Positions 54,648-64,000 of a stretch of 64,000 nt of DNA are shown here, in pieces. Positions within the stretch are counted from its first letter, which is position 1. Each line of letters starts with the position of its first letter. Under the pieces are notes generated by a model. That model did not search any database. It was not told the DNA's origin and saw only the letters and a program-made list of their open reading frames with translations. The position numbers and the translations under genes are program-made. Source of the stretch: Plumapathes pennacea. Lineage: Eukaryota > Cnidaria > Anthozoa > Antipatharia > Myriopathidae. The stretch spans positions 7,223,501 to 7,287,500 of the forward strand of contig OZ038473.1 in the NCBI GenBank assembly GCA_964036295.1. Reading direction: 5' to 3'.

Positions 54648-54914
54648 AGAAGAGAAGCAAACAAGTCCAAAATCGAAAAACAGGGCGAAATTGATTTAAA
54701 GTGTCTCGACTATTTTTGCAACCCGTTGTAGGATAAGCAAGGCCCTTACTCCACCCACCCACCCGACCACCACCACTCCAGGGTGACATTTTTATTGAAC
54801 CTGATTCCCACACTGGCCCGGCGTACACGTATTCCATTTATCTCTCTTTCGCCTTTTGGCTCTATTTTCTTGTTAATTCATTCCCACGCCCTGCGTGGGT
54901 ACTAATCTGAACAC

Positions 54915-55673
54915 CATGTCGTTTTGAAATGTCTGTATTTCACGGACCGACCTCCCCGCGCAGCGGGGTTTGCTGGGTAAAAAACATCGGAACAGAATTA
55001 CGTCCCCGCACCGCGGGGTTTGCTGGGTAAAACATCGGAACAGAATCTCCAACCTCGTTCCCAGGCTCTTTCCTCCCCTGACCTCAACCCCGAATCTCAA
55101 GTTGAAATGTCTGTATTTCACGGACCGACTTTTGATCACGTGGTGTTCTGGTAGTCCGTTGCGAAGCAACGGACAGGACAGGAGATTGAATGAGTTTTTG
55201 CACTCTTGCCGAATTACGGTGAATATGAATCAAGCAAAGAATCAAACGGAACACTCTCACGAGGAGAAACAAGTTCGTCTTCAAAAACGAAGAGAGCAAG
55301 ACAGACTAAGACGAATTCGTGAGACAAGCCAACAGCGGAGTATTCGTCTCGAACGCAGACGGCAAACAGCCGCCCGACGAAAACAACAGCAGTCGAGACA
55401 GGACAATATTGTCGCTGTCAAAGAAGAGAAGCAACGGCGTGACCGAGAGCGTTACAAGCAGAAACGAACTCAGGAGACAACCCAGGAAAGAGAACGGCGC
55501 ATTACAGCCACCCGGGAGCATAATATGCAGAAGCGAGCCCAAGGAACAGCTCAGGAAAGAGAACAGCGCATGAAAGCCGATCAAGAACGAGCTGCTTCCC
55601 GACGCCACAATGAAACGTCTGGAGAAACAGCCCGTTTTTGACTCAAATGAGGCCAACAATCGACGCCGTGAGC
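54915..55673 (+). repeat. R/E/Q-rich repeat unit, copy 2 (coding part open)
   Basis: Homologous to 24,750-25,505. In this copy the coding part is open from about 55,226 to 55,641 (about 138 residues from MNQAKNQTEHSHEEKQ). It is almost entirely Arg, Glu, Gln, Lys and Thr with repeated QE(R/T)-type heptads, predicted long helix. It ends in RRHNETSGETARF and a stop. It lacks any catalytic domain. The similarity to copy 1 ends at GTGAGCAA, exactly where copy 1 runs into piggyBac sequence. Confidence 0.65.
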
Positions 55674-56139
55674 AACCAAACTGATGCTCTTCTCTTGTCT
55701 CATAGCATACAGTGCTTTATAATTTGTGAACCTGACTCTCGTTTGTCTAATATTCTGTAAAATTATTGAATATTTATAGTGCACTTTTTCATTTTCTCTC
55801 ACAGCAGAGTATTGGGTTAGGGCTATATTTCTCTGGCAATTGGGATTTTCTGTATTAAATACATTTACATTTGTATTAAATACAAATTTTGTACATGTAC
55901 AAGGCAACACTTGAGAACTTTTAAGAAGTATAATGTAACCTACAGGTACTTGAGAAGTATTTAATATACAGTATTTTACCAATAATGTAGTGCAAAGACT
56001 GACTGTATACTTTCTTATGAGACAAAATAAATTACTGTGAAATGGACCTGGCACAATGAATAATATTGTGAGAACTTCCTTCTTTCAAGACCACCCTACA
56101 TATTATATAATAAGATTACTGTACTCTTCAAACAGCAAT

Positions 56140-56575
56140 GGGACCCCAGGCGGGGGGGGGGGGGGAGTACTCTGCCATATAGGTATCTGCTGCCCCAAAG
56201 GGTATCATTTTCAAACATTTTTAGTCTGAAGTAGGGTATAGATTTTGCCTTTTTGGTCTGAAATAGGGTAACGATTTTGTGTTTTTGGCCTGGGATAGGG
56301 TATGATTTTAATAGAAATGTGTCGCAGCGGACAATGCATGGCAAATGGAAGAAAATACAGGGCGGAAATTGTTGCAAAAGAAATAAATCTCTAAACTAGG
56401 TCTGAAATAGGGTATACATTTTGGAGTCAGGTCTGAAATAGGGTATAGTAAATCAGATATTTTGGTTTGAAATAAGGTAAGGGGTTTTCAGGTTCAGGCG
56501 GCACACCCCCACCCAAAATTATGATGAGTACCCTCCAGAATGGGACACATGTCAATATCATGTAAATGCTAATAT
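56140..56575 (+). repeat. GGGTA-type miniature element, copy 2
   Basis: Starts with a run of about 14 G then AGTACTCTGCCATATAGG. Repeated TCTGAAATAGGGTA units; collinear with 30,270-30,645. Confidence 0.78.
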
Positions 56576-56611
56576 AGTGTCATCCGCCTTTAATTACATT
56601 ATATAATACTC

Positions 56612-56715
56612 AGATGTGTGGTGAAAGCATAGAGTACATTAGAGCTCTAGCAATGTCATACAAAATCGATTACTTGGGCGTGGGTCCTCTGCGAATATCG
56701 TATTTCTAGTATTAT
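56612..56715 (+). repeat. Single 92-bp unit, unoccupied counterpart of 30,655-31,640
   Basis: AGATGTGTGGTGAAAGCATA...CTAGTATTA. In this copy the sequence is not interrupted by the LINE tail and not duplicated. Confidence 0.75.
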
Positions 56716-59700
56716 TGTTTTTGCGTGATTTTAGCTATAGCGATAAACAAACTCAACATTCCTCTCTAGAGCTGCCAAACTTGAAGCAAGGGCCCTTCTG
56801 ACAAGTCTAACCCCAGCCCGTGAGCATGTGCGACACAGTGACCATGACTGGACCCCTACTGGACAAGTGGCTCAGTTGGTCTGTGGAAGTTCGGAAGACG
56901 ACTCCGAACAAATTCCGACTTTTCAGTCTAACGCCGCTCTTGATATATTCAATCAAGCTATGGAAAACATTTCCAAATGTGGAACTATGGGACGTATAAC
57001 CCCCTTGAACTTCCAGTTAAACACAACATGGGTAAAGGCAAACGAGTTTGAACGCACTGCATGCATAACGAAAGCCACTGAAGCATGCAAAACGGTCTGT
57101 AGTGCTATAGCTCCTGCTGATGGAAATAGGCTTTTCCAAGAGGTCCAGACTTGAAGAGGTCTGCTCAGAGCTCACTGATCTGGTAGCCGCATACGACAAG
57201 GCCGCCATGAGAAATCTTAAAACACAGCTCTTAAGTATATATGCGTACAAGTATCCAGCCCATCAACTCATGAAGATTCACGCAGCTTCAGGAATCCCAC
57301 TGACGGAATGGGATATTAGAAAGGCTAGAACTCACGCCAATGCCCATGGTCCTGGCACACCAGTTCAAAAGATCCCTCAGCACAGGATAAAGATTCACGT
57401 TGTAAAAGCTACCCACTTCCTAGAGTTCTGTGACAGGCCTTACTTTCACCAGGACGTAGCCTTTGGTACACGAACCTTAAAGCTTGATTGTGGAGAGAAC
57501 ATTGAAATGCCTAACGTCATCCGGACAGTGACGCGTTCTACAATGGTTGCACAGTACCAAAAACATTGTGAAGAGGAACAGTTCAAACCATTAAGTTGAG
57601 CAACACTCTATAGGATTCTCGAAGTGCGCGAAGCTTCGCAACGAAAGGCTTTACAAGAACTAGATAACATCGCAACAGATGAGGCGTTGGCCTTCGACTC
57701 TATTGTCAGAATAGTGGAAGAATTGGAAAGGGCAGGGGCTAAACCAGATTGGTCTTCCCAAGTACAAAGCACTCTTTTAGAAAGTAAACGCTATCTGAAA
57801 ACGGATTACAGGGCTCATTGCAAAGAAGAAGGAAGTCCATGTGCCGATCACTGCCGCCAATTTGCTCTAAGTGATGCAAATGATATTGCATTTCAAGAAA
57901 CGTGTGATCATGATCACAACATCATTTGTAATCAATGTGAGGCTCTGAGAAACGCACTTGCTGAGGTGGAGACATTGCCAAGAACTCACGATACACAGAT
58001 TACGTTCTACAACGCTGAACAACAAGGAGACATTTTGTACGATTTCATGCGTTTGAAAGAAAACATCTCTAAGTGGAAAGCCCATGTTCTACGCTCAGAA
58101 AATCAGGAAGAGTCAAAGCAGTTTGCTTTAAAGAACTTAGATCAATCTTCAGCCCTAATAACAATGGACTGGGCGATGAATTTCCAGTGCCAAAGATATC
58201 GTGAGAAGCAAGCCGAATGGTTTGGCAAGAGAGGCCTTAGTTGGCACGTCAGCAGTCTCATCACAAATCTGAAGGAATCAGGGAAATTTGAAGTTGCCAC
58301 TTTCGTCCATCTTTTCGACTCCTGTTCGCAAGATTGGTTTGCAGTCCATTGTGTCTTGGAAAACCTCTTGAGGCATCTGAAGAGTGAGCGCCCGTCCTTG
58401 AAAGCTGTGTTTTTGAGGTCTGACGAGGCAGGATGTTACCACAATAATTTTCTGGTGGCATCCATCCTGGAACTGAGCAAGTACACTGGCATAACAGTAC
58501 AGCAATACGACTTTTCGGAACCGCAGCACGGCAAAGACATCTGTGATTGTATCATATGCCCAATGAAGTCGGTGGTTCGCAGATACTGTGACGAAGGCCA
58601 CGACATTTTGTCTGCTGAAGACATGAGAGAAGCGCTTATGGAGAGACCAGTTAAGGGCGTGACTGCTTCTGTTAACCACATCAACGAGCAGCAAAAGACC
58701 TTTCTTCTGAAGAAGATAAGCCACTTCAGTGCTTACCACAGTTTTAGATATGAGCCAGAGGGAGTGAGAGTATGGAAGGCGTACGCTGTTGGGCCAGGGA
58801 AACTCATTCATTATAGCAACATAGTTGTAAAACCACAAGAAACAACGTCGCTCGTTGACGCCGACAAGACCTTCTTTGGCCGTTCTGTTAGACAACCATT
58901 GAAGATGAAGGATTCCCAACCCAAGTCACAATGTTTGCTACCCAGTCCTGTGCTCACCGATGGTTTCCCGTGTTCTGAGCCTGGATGCACTGCCACATTT
59001 GAACATTTTGAGGAATTGCAATACCACCTCAATGTGGGAGAGCACAACACCATCATTGTAAGGGAAAGTTACTATGACAAGATTCGAAGAGAATGGGCTG
59101 CACGCATTGCCACAGTGCAACAAAGTGGCGGTGCAACATGCTCAGTACCTGGTGTTTGTCACGAACATCCAGAAGATTATTTCCCACTTTCGATGGGTTG
59201 GGCACTACAAAAGCCTTGGAAGGGAGCATCCCGATATTCCCAGAAAGTGAGGGACTATCTGCAAGCCAAGTTTGACGCCGGAGAGGATACAGGAAGAAAA
59301 CAAGATCCAGGGAAAGTTTCCGCTGACATGAGGGCTGCGAGATCGGAGAACAACGAGAGGCTTTTTGACCGAGCCGAGTGGTTAACACGAACGCAGATAC
59401 AGTCGTACATTTTGAGACTCGCCGCTGTTAAACGGAAAGAGCCCTGCACCCGAGGACGAGATGAAGCAGTTGCAGCCGATGATCTTGACGAATGGATTAA
59501 AGAAATTGAAAGCGTGGATGACGAAAAAAGGCGACAGTCAACATTGAGAGACATTCACAACGAAATAGGGATAACACACCCTATCTATTACGATGCTTTC
59601 AATCTCTGTGACTGCACTAAAAAAGAGAGGCTTAACTCATTTAATGTTGCCATGCTGAAGGCCATCTGCACTCACTTCGAAATACAGTTCAAGTCCCGCG

Positions 59701-59768
59701 ATAAGAAAAAGGAACTTGTGCAAAAGGTTAAAAATATGATCTTGGAGTGCCAATGCAACAAGAGTTAA

Positions 59769-60299
59769 GAAATAATTATGGGACTGATTGATAGTTACTA
59801 TCAGTAATTGACGCGGCCATGGAAATCTTCATAGACATCAATGACAATCAAACGCTGATAGTTTATGAAAGATGTAAATTGCATTACTTGCTGAAAAAGA
59901 CAACACAAGACCACTTGTGTCAAAAAGATGTGAGATCATCTTCCAACATAATTATTCGAGAGTCGCCATATTTCGTACTACGTCTTTCAAGCTTTGTAGT
60001 TGGTAACTCTGGTTTCGGTCTTCTTTTTTGAAAGTGCTTTCACAAGAAAGGTTCAGTTTTCTTCCCTTTGATGTAATATCATTTGACTCTTGAATGTCAA
60101 TTTAGAAGGCATCGATCGTTCGGGGATCGTTAACGGGTGAGTGCATTTAATGTAAATTTAGTTATAAAAGTGAGCCGATAGGCCACTTCATTGTGCTGGT
60201 AAAAAATAAATAACGCTGCTCGCACTGGTGTAATGTTACTTTACTTCCTATACTTCACATATTATTGCTCTTCTGCTTATCTCGAAACACTAGGAACAT
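59769..60299. other. 3' untranslated/internal region of the 10-kb element
   Basis: AT-rich; no further gene recognised. An AATAAA-like AAAATAAATAA is at about 60,202 and could serve as polyadenylation signal. Confidence 0.4.
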
Positions 60300-61440
60300 T
60301 TTTGCTCGCGGGGGCCTGGGGCCCCAGCGAGCTTAAAAATGGGCATTTTTATTTATTTTTTTTCCTTTTTGTGGGTCGAGAATCAGCACACGGCGATTGG
60401 TTCATATTATCACGTGCTGGGCGATGACGTAATTGACTTCGCTAAACAACTCGAGATGTGGCCAGTGAATTGCTCGTTACTTGTGTGTAAAAGTTAACCG
60501 CATCCCATCCAAACTCAACACCATTTGGCTCTGTGGAATAGGCACGGATAAACTGGATTTTCGGGAACGATTTTGGCTCGCGTTCACCGCGGAAGCTTTG
60601 AGAATAGCCGTAAACAAATATTTGATGGTACCGCTGTCGCCGATAAATATTTAGTCCCGATGAAACTTTCTGTGGCGACACGAAATACTTTTGGGAAGAT
60701 AACAGGGCGAAAGCAGAAACCAAAGCTACGGTGAGCTTTAGCCGTAAAACAATGACGCTTTATGCTTTACTCTGTACATGACATCTGTTGCCTCATAAAA
60801 TTCTTCTGCGTATCGTACATTGCCTGTTGAAGTGTTTCTTTCATTCGATCATGTAGCCTTTGTTTCGCAATGGTCATTGAATACCAGAAAATACACCGAA
60901 ATAATTCTGAGGATTGAGTTTTCAGTCACAAATGGACTGAACACACTGTGAACAAAAGCGTAATAATATTGTAAACATCTCTTGTATGACATTCCTCGCT
61001 TTCAATTTTATATTTGTTACAGAGCACGAATACTCGAAAGCCTGATAGAAAAAACGTATTGAGTTAAGAAAAGAAAACACATAAGTAGTGAAGTGAAGGC
61101 TGGATTAATCGTGGCCTCTGATTAGAAATATGAGTCAAGGTCAAACTGTCATAATCGATTGTGCATAAAAAGATATGTCACGCATTCTCAAAATGCAGGG
61201 TCGCTCAACCTTTAAGAAGCAAGTGTATGAGTGTTGTAATAATAATTTTTAGTTTAATCAAGGTGTCAAAAGAGCAAGGTGTCAAAAGCCAAGTTCTCTA
61301 TACTGTGTGATATTTTTATGGTGAGAAATTGGAAGTCTCTCTGGGAGTTCCGCTCTTGTCCCCTACTTTCCATTTTATATTCTGGTCTCGACCCAACTCA
61401 CGCCGCAAGCTCACTGGCAAAAATACCGTCTTCCAGGGAT
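60300..61440 (+). repeat. Family R copy nested in the 10-kb element
   Basis: Starts with a GC-rich foldback GCTCGCGGGGGCCTGGGGCC / CCAGCGAGC and ends near CAAGCTCACTGGCAAAAATA. Homologous to 37,745-38,450 (direct), 46,930-47,530 (inverted) and 47,560-48,430 (direct). Confidence 0.78.
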
Positions 61441-61515
61441 GCCATGATTTGCGTGACAGAATTACCTATCGTCACGAAAGCAAATATTCGAGGGATAATT
61501 TTTCCGTAAAACAGC

Positions 61516-62023
61516 AAAGTGCCGCCAATTATTTTAACTGATACTTGAAAAGTATCCTTTTGACTCTGCATCAATACTAAAAGAACGTTCCAGGTAAGTG
61601 CCACTTTCGAGATTACGTGACTTCAACTTGGATACTTTTTCAAAAGTTGACCCGCCACGCTAAGGAAACTGTGTTTGTGCGACGTTTTTTCCGCGGTATT
61701 TCCATAATACAAAAGGAAATCACTTTTTCCAGAGAGAATGAAGGTTATTCTATGCTAGGATCGAATTTGCTTTTAATCGGAAACACCGCTTAGAACACAG
61801 CAAGTCTAGAAGTTTACCCATTTTCTTGCATTTTCACAGGGCCCGTCAGAGCAATTCATGGTCAAGGTCATCAAAGCTCAAATTTTCTTAATAGAACCGA
61901 CTTCCACCAAACAAACTATGTTTTTTTGTTACTTGGGCATCAAGTGTCTTCGATTAAGCAAAGTATGAGCGAAATCTATTTTTGAATCTGAAATGACTCG
62001 GAGGATTTTACAGAGACAGCCTC
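61516..62023 (-). repeat. Right terminal inverted repeat (about 508 bp) of the 10-kb element
   Basis: Inverse of 51,868-52,374; ends CAGAGACAGCCTC directly before TTAA. Confidence 0.92.
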
Positions 62024-62027
62024 TTAA

Positions 62028-63000
62028 TGCAAAATTATGGGTCGATACGAAATTAATCTCTATCGGAAGCTGCAGACGTTTGAACACCGTGACAACAAAG
62101 GCGTGCATCACGCTTGTGGAGCGAACATTAGGCTTGGATAGTCGGATATCAACCTTGAGCTTTAGACGACTTCGAGGTATTCAGTGACAAATATTCTCGA
62201 TGTAATCGCCTGCCGGTCTTCCCTGCTTTTGTTAAAGCGGCGTGAATGAAAGCTAAGTAGCTGATGATTCGGGATTCCCCATTCTATGATATTATCATCG
62301 TGACATTTCATTGACAGATCTTCTATCTTAATCTCGAGTTGCCTCAAACTTATTAGTAATTTAGTATCCTCAGACAATAAACAAAGAACCTTTAGTTCAC
62401 GCAAAACGAAGTTAAACGCCGACTGTTCGTATACGCCGCGCGTTACACAAAGCCCCCCGAGTTTCCGACAAAGGGAGACGCTCTGCCCCAGGGAAAAGTT
62501 CAAGTTTTATCAGTTTCGACACGTCTTCTACTTATTCGATGTTCTTTCACACAAATATAGCTCAGAACACAGATACATTGGTTGAAGCGGTATCTATGAT
62601 CGAGCATTTGCAAAAACACAACCCTTCATACTTTACGGGGGTCCCACTGGTAACACATCAAGCATTTGTGTACGGCTATTTTCAAATCTTCCGACGCTGA
62701 AATACAATGCAAGCCAAAATCGTTCTAAAAGTATGGCTTCCGTGCATCCACAGAGCCAACAGATGTTCAGTTTGGATGGGATACAGGCTGACTTTAACAC
62801 AATTCAATTTCAGTCTCTTGCTTCAATCGCTGACATCTCAAGTCGCTCGCGAGGAAAGCCAATTGCATAACGTCATCGCAAATCACGTGATAATGCGAAC
62901 CAATCACCGTGTGCTGATTCTCGACCCAGAAAAAAGAAAAAACAGTCTCCATTTTAAAGCTTGTGTAGCCACAAGCAATAAATATCTGACAAACTATTAG
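62028..63000 (-). repeat. Family R, continuation after the 10-kb element
   Basis: Inverse of 44,269-45,105. It joins logically to 51,385-51,863 across the insertion. Ends with the TTATCACGTGATTTGCGATG-type block (inverted) and CAAGCAATAAATAT. Confidence 0.82.
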
Positions 63001-63115
63001 TATCTTAGCTTTTGATAAAGATTTGTTGTTGTACTGATTAGTATGCATAACTTTTCATAAAGATCTGTACACTGCACTGAACAATTTCTAGCCACTCTTT
63101 TATTTCACAAGCACG

Positions 63116-63191
63116 ATAAAATATTTGCATCCCGATCTTTATGTGGCTCAGCATTGCTAATGCCCATAAAGATCAGCTGCAAATATTTTAT
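63116..63191. repeat. 76-bp foldback
   Basis: ATAAAATATTTGCA and GATCTTTATG at the left are mirrored by CATAAAGATC and TGCAAATATTTTAT at the right, around a loop of about 21 bp. Confidence 0.85.
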
Positions 63192-63292
63192 TCTATCACA
63201 TAAAGAGAAGTTTGCCTCTGATCACTCCCTCCTTTTGTGTCAAACTTTTATGTATTTTCTTATTTCTTTGTTGTGTTCTTATTGTTTTGCAG

Positions 63293-63400
63293 GTTAATTC
63301 TTTCGTGGATGTTGGGCAGCCTGCATATTCACAGTTGATAAAACTGAGGGGACAAGAAGACCCAGAAAATCTAATATCAAGCAACAAAATTGGTACAGTG
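63293..63400 (+). other. Candidate host exon (36 codons), unidentified
   Basis: A good acceptor (TTGTTTTGCAG) and donor (GTG|GTAAGC) enclose a phase-0 exon reading VNSFVDVGQPAYSQLIKLRG then QEDPENLISSNKIGTV. It looks like ordinary protein sequence and is outside the repeats. I do not recognise the gene; neighbouring exons would lie outside the window or at about 63,690 (MESKAFQDVDSAVNRW), which is weaker. Confidence 0.35.
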
Positions 63401-64000
63401 GTAAGCAAGACAACAAACATTGAGCAAAGAATACAATTATAAAGTTATATACTTTAGTATTGTGTCACTAATAAGATGAAGAGGCATAATTTGACACTTT
63501 TAAAAAATTCTGTGAAAGGAGAAAGACAATACAACCTTTATTTTGTAGTTATAAGATGACTGACTGAAACAGAAGTATTCCTCGGCCAGCAGAAAACGTT
63601 ACTTTACATGCATTGTTTTTGAGTTTGGCATCAAACTTCAATAGCCGGTACATGTAACTGCGTCCCTTTATTGATACAGTACATAGCAACAATGGAAAGC
63701 AAGGCCTTCCAAGATGTTGATTCTGCAGTTAACAGATGGAACACAGTGTATTAAGGGAATGGAATACCAGTCAGTCCCAGCTCTACAAGCCACAATGACC
63801 CCTGGCATAAAGGTAATAGTAATCTGACCTTAGACTCTTTCGTCAATAAAGAGCCCCACGCCTCCAGAGGCTAGAGGTGTGGGCATGTATTCAAAAGCGT
63901 AGCCAGGAATTTTTGAAAGGCATGTTCTCTCATTTGAATTTGTAATTTGAAATGTCTTCTGGAGTGGTTTTTATGGAGAACGGAGCGGCTTTTGTGGCAC
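63401..64000. other. No confident feature
   Basis: Mostly AT-rich. A short foldback-like CCTCTAGCCTCTGG region lies at about 63,850-63,880. Confidence 0.35.

Larger units (their letters stand above)
54180..56769. other. Second intron of the orphan gene, filled with nested repeats
   Basis: Holds an 83-bp foldback (54,565-54,647), the R/E/Q-rich unit (54,915-55,673), AT-rich sequence, a GGGTA element (56,140-56,575) and a single copy of the 92-bp unit (56,612-56,715). Without these the intron would be only several hundred bases. Confidence 0.7.
52844..59768 (+). pseudogene. Orphan multi-domain protein, putative transposase of the 10-kb element (inactivated)
   Basis: Exons are 52,844-53,235, 54,071-54,179 and 56,770-59,768. 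The junctions CAC|GTAAGT...TTCACAG|CA and GAG|GTATGT...CTCTAG|A keep phase. The N-terminus is Cys/His-rich: KRCSFYGKGQKEC, VCPVHRHIFRKYWRPP, CQYPSH, and across the first splice ICTQCRKLHKH. The core has MDWAMNF (Asp codon 58,167), a GKRGLSWHVSS block, LRSDEAGCYHNN (Asp 58,422) and DFSEPQHGKD (Glu 58,518). The spacing and motifs suggest an RNase-H-like D-D-E domain. A C2H2 finger follows (CSEPGC...HLNVGEH), and a SAP-like helix pair closes the protein (LKAICTHFEIQF...KKKELVQKVK). Lesions: a frameshift near 53,145, a frameshift near 57,140, and TGA at 57,597. I recall similar uncharacterised proteins in corals and other invertebrates. The transposase role is inferred from context. Confidence 0.75.
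51864..62027 (+). mobile_element. 10.16-kb DNA transposon carrying an orphan putative transposase, with TTAA duplication
   Basis: The element proper is 51,868-62,023. It begins GAGGCTGTCTCTGTAAAATC and ends in the inverse; the inverted arms extend about 507 bp (51,868-52,374 against 61,516-62,023). TTAA lies immediately outside both (51,864-51,867 and 62,024-62,027). The flanks join into one family-R sequence that is uninterrupted at about 45,092-45,111. Inside is the three-exon orphan gene, plus later insertions: a foldback (54,565), the R/E/Q-rich unit (54,915), a GGGTA element (56,140) and a family-R block (60,300-61,440). I do not recognise the family. The TTAA duplication is shared with piggyBac and Kolobok, but the ends and protein are not piggyBac-like. 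Confidence 0.88.

Noticed and set aside
1..64000. tRNA, rRNA or snRNA genes
   Set aside because: I looked for the usual conserved blocks (A/B boxes with acceptor pairing, rRNA cores) and saw none I could support. A tRNAscan-SE or Infernal run would settle it.

Overview
The window looks like genomic DNA of a cnidarian, most likely a stony coral. This is inference from the repeat content: cnidarian-type BEL/Pao and Gypsy LTR elements, ISL2EU, piggyBac and Harbinger DNA transposons, CR1/jockey-like LINEs, short GT-AG introns, AT-rich spacers, and no operon or ribosome-binding-site signal. I see no intact single-copy host gene. Almost everything recognisable is a transposon, and most copies are broken. 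I found no rRNA or tRNA gene and no CRISPR array, though I could not run a covariance-model search.

Layout, 1-24 kb: decayed repeats (1-1.35 kb); a Harbinger transposase pseudogene (about 1.5-2.5 kb); a complete but frameshifted BEL/Pao LTR retrotransposon (3.04-9.08 kb, 5-bp target duplication); a second Harbinger remnant on the minus strand (9.3-9.8 kb); a two-gene ISL2EU transposon (10.43-14.04 kb) inserted exactly into a KRBA2-like integrase pseudogene; a Pao integrase/3'-LTR fragment (14.4-15.7 kb); a LINE fragment (17.2-18.4 kb); a pseudogene with a CIDE-N domain and a PHD finger (18.7-19.4 kb); and a very young Gypsy element (19.47-23.30 kb) whose reverse transcriptase has been cleanly deleted.

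24-38 kb: a ZNF862-like fragment, an Arg/Glu/Gln-rich repeat unit fused to a piggyBac 3' end, a minus-strand Pao pol fragment, LINE tails, several miniature elements and three weak host-exon candidates.

37.7-63 kb: a mosaic of one long non-coding repeat family (called R here), in both orientations and riddled with nested insertions. These are a near full-length LINE (38.7-44.3 kb) itself split by a TTAA-flanked 1.2-kb element; several MITEs; a 1.07-kb non-autonomous piggyBac; and a 10.16-kb element (51,868-62,023). The last is flanked by TTAA, has terminal inverted repeats of about 0.5 kb, and carries a three-exon orphan gene encoding a Cys/His-rich N-terminus, a putative RNase-H-like D-D-E core, a C2H2 finger and a SAP-like C-terminus. 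A related family-R copy at about 45.1 kb supplies the unoccupied target site. I regard this large element and its putative transposase as the main discovery of the window. This copy is dead, with at least two frameshifts and one in-frame TGA.

No pathway links the genes. The biology is serial insertion of selfish elements into one another, and several insertions can be dated relative to each other because the target reading frame or repeat is still readable on both sides.
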